A DNA stretch of 7,468 nt from Lachnospiraceae bacterium (GTDB lineage: Bacteria; Bacillota_A; Clostridia; Lachnospirales; Lachnospiraceae): positions 1 to 7,468 of the forward strand of contig JAGBQU010000190.1 in NCBI GenBank assembly GCA_017632755.1, read 5' to 3'. Shown here piece by piece: positions 6,494 to 7,468 of the stretch. How positions within the stretch are numbered: position 1 is the stretch's first letter; each line of letters opens with the position of its first letter. The position numbers and the translations under genes are program-made. Under the pieces are notes generated by a model, which did no database searches, was not told the origin of the DNA, and saw only the letters and a list, made by a program, of their open reading frames with translations.

Positions 6494-7008
6494 AACTCTA
6501 CCTCTCCATCCTTCGGATTATTGTGTTTACATAATGATATTTTAACCTTGCCGACCTGTGCAGTCAACTTATTTTTGGCATTTTTTTGCCTCGACCTAAA
6601 ATTTTGTGCAATCCGCATAAATACTGGCTTTGCCTTTCGTACTATCCATCTAATTGGCGAAAAAACGTACATAAATATACGAAGCACAATATGTAGTGTT
6701 TTGCGTATAAGTTTGCTCAAAAACACAACCATATATAGTCCGATAGTTTTTTTGTACAGAATCATCCCGAGAAAGGCACCTGCGATGGAGTACCATCTCA
6801 GGATGCCGTTGTTTACCTTGTAAAGCAACATAAACTGGGCAGCACAGGTAATGATCCAGAACAAAGTATCCTCCGCAGAGACCATCCACTTCTTGTGGGG
6901 GATCAGTTCCCGAAACAGACGGATCATATCATAAAAAAAGGTAATGACGATGCCCATGCAGACGGAATACCACAAAAATGTAAATTCTTCTACGATCTGT
7001 CGGCTCAT
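6490..7008 (-). CDS. yabQ: Spore cortex biosynthesis protein YabQ
   Basis: A sporulation membrane protein which in B. subtilis is made in the mother cell, localises to the forespore membrane and is needed for cortex formation; its biochemical role is unknown. The 172 residues contain hydrophobic segments at about 9-26, 46-63, 71-86 and 88-100, with the family-like stretch FFYDMIRLFRELIPHKKW (24-41), then a strongly basic cytoplasmic tail from about 118 to 165. The start overlaps the yabP stop by one base (TAATG), and the best upstream purine run (GGAAAG) is 11 bases away, so translation probably depends on coupling with yabP. It ends overlapping divIC by 4 bp. Identification rests on this profile plus the diagnostic position between yabP and divIC. 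Confidence 0.92.
   Translation of the reverse strand: MSRQIVEEFTFLWYSVCMGIVITFFYDMIRLFRELIPHKKWMVSAEDTLFWIITCAAQFMLLYKVNNGILRWYSIAGAFLGMILYKKTIGLYMVVFLSKLIRKTLHIVLRIFMYVFSPIRWIVRKAKPVFMRIAQNFRSRQKNAKNKLTAQVGKVKISLCKHNNPKDGEVEL
6539..6567 (-). promoter_or_regulatory. Internal sigma-A-type promoter for divIC, inside the 3' end of yabQ
   Basis: On the minus strand TTGACT (6562-6567, 5 of 6), a 17-bp spacer and TAAAAT (6539-6544, 5 of 6) form one of the best housekeeping promoter matches in the window. The start would be near 6532, about 40 bases before the divIC ATG. This would let the vegetative division gene be expressed when yabP and yabQ are silent. Confidence 0.55.
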
Positions 7009-7298
7009 TATTTAAACAGCTTTCCAAAAAGAGATTCCGCCTTGTTTCCATAGGAATTCACTTCCGAATAAGTCAGACTGTCTATTTTTCCCTCGATGTC
7101 GACCTCACCTTTCTCCAACGTAAGTCTGTTGACATGCAGATCACTTCCACGGATCATCAGCATACCCAGATCCGTTTCCAGAAGGATCTCCGTCAGATCA
7201 AAAGAGAGTACATCCGAGACACCGTTCACCATACATGTCCTTCTGTTTGTCAGCATAAACTTATGTACTCGCTGTTTTCCTGTGTTTATGTCTTCCAT
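7008..7298 (-). CDS. yabP: Sporulation protein YabP
   Basis: YabP-family protein, a short beta-strand-rich protein required during spore formation in B. subtilis, where it is a mother-cell sigma-E gene; the molecular function is not established. The 96-residue product carries the family core: NGVSDVLSFD (25-34), ILLETDLGMLMIRG (38-51), LHVNRLTLEKGEVDIEG (54-70) and KIDSLTYS (71-78). It has no signal peptide or membrane segment. GGGAGG (7305-7310) lies 6 bases upstream of the ATG, a strong start. The stop overlaps the yabQ start by one base. In Bacillus an S4-domain gene (yabO) lies directly upstream; here the 170 bp before yabP hold no gene, so yabP appears to head its own unit. Confidence 0.93.
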   Translation of the reverse strand: MEDINTGKQRVHKFMLTNRRTCMVNGVSDVLSFDLTEILLETDLGMLMIRGSDLHVNRLTLEKGEVDIEGKIDSLTYSEVNSYGNKAESLFGKLFK

Positions 7299-7343
7299 TT
7301 TAAGCCTCCCTCGGATCAGTGTTGTTCTAATCCAGTATATTGG

Positions 7344-7373
7344 GAGATATGTTTATTTATGTATGAAATATTC
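7344..7373 (-). promoter_or_regulatory. Possible sigma-E-like promoter for yabP
   Basis: On the minus strand GAATATT (7367-7373) resembles the sigma-E -35 (KMATATT). It is followed after 15 bp by CATATCTC (7344-7351), a partial match to the -10 CATACAnT. A closer -10 match, CATACATA, directly follows the -35-like site at unusable spacing. Sigma-E control is expected from yabP in B. subtilis, but the match here is weak. Confidence 0.3.
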
Positions 7374-7386
7374 ACTTGATACCCTT

Positions 7387-7457
7387 TTTGCTTATGTGTA
7401 ACTATTCAGAACCACATAATAAATCTATTTGTTTATGTGTAACTATTCAGAACCACA
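7387..7457. repeat. Two-copy 30-bp direct repeat upstream of yabP
   Basis: The 25-bp sequence beginning TTATGTGTAACTATTCAG occurs exactly at 7392-7416 and 7433-7457. Including the preceding TTTG and one variable base, the unit is 30 bp (7387-7416 and 7428-7457) with a single mismatch, a period of 41 bp and an 11-bp AT-rich spacer. The first copy extends to a perfect 7-bp inverted repeat (TTATGTG at 7392-7398 with CACATAA at 7413-7419, 14-base loop); the second copy breaks the right arm. The window ends 11 bases later, so further copies outside cannot be excluded. It lies about 90-160 bp upstream of yabP. Confidence 0.85.
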
Positions 7458-7468
7458 CTCGCAAAACC

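Noticed and set aside
7387..7457. CRISPR-like repeats
   Set aside because: There are only two units with an 11-bp spacer, far too short for a CRISPR spacer, and no cas genes are present.

Overview
The window looks like a chromosomal segment from an endospore-forming member of the Clostridia, most plausibly Lachnospiraceae-like. This rests on moderate GC, AGGAGG-type ribosome binding sites, and the gene order yabP-yabQ-divIC-spoIIE-tilS-hpt-ftsH, a conserved Firmicutes sporulation/division block. The taxonomic call is an inference from gene order and protein character, not from a database match. Every supported gene is on the minus strand, so the block reads from right to left.

From the right edge, about 170 bp of non-coding DNA (7299-7468) carries a 30-bp direct repeat in two copies and possible promoter elements. 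It is followed by yabP, yabQ and divIC, which overlap or abut each other. A strong intrinsic terminator directly after divIC ends this unit. A good housekeeping-type promoter lies inside the 3' end of yabQ and could give divIC its own vegetative supply, independent of sporulation control of yabPQ. A second unit starts from a TTGACA-N21-TATACT promoter with Spo0A-box-like sequence over the -35. That 21-bp spacing is the known signature of spoIIE/spoIIG promoters in Bacillus. An 18-bp perfect palindrome sits at the expected transcript start. This unit reads spoIIE, tilS, hpt and ftsH.

The spoIIE gene is the main oddity. It encodes only 394 residues (regulatory linker plus PP2C phosphatase) and has no membrane domain, although it has its own promoter, ribosome binding site and an in-frame stop upstream. 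tilS (tRNA-Ile lysidine synthetase), hpt (hypoxanthine phosphoribosyltransferase) and ftsH (membrane AAA protease, TTG start) follow closely, with a tilS/hpt overlap and a 15-bp hpt-ftsH gap.

The left 820 bp hold a 246-bp intergenic region and the first 192 codons of an unrecognised polytopic membrane protein that runs off the window. The intergenic region has an extended -10 promoter, G/C homopolymer tracts, and a terminator hairpin lying between that promoter and the membrane-protein gene, an attenuator-like layout. I found no mobile element, RNA gene, CRISPR array or defence system. The unusual content is in gene architecture and regulation.
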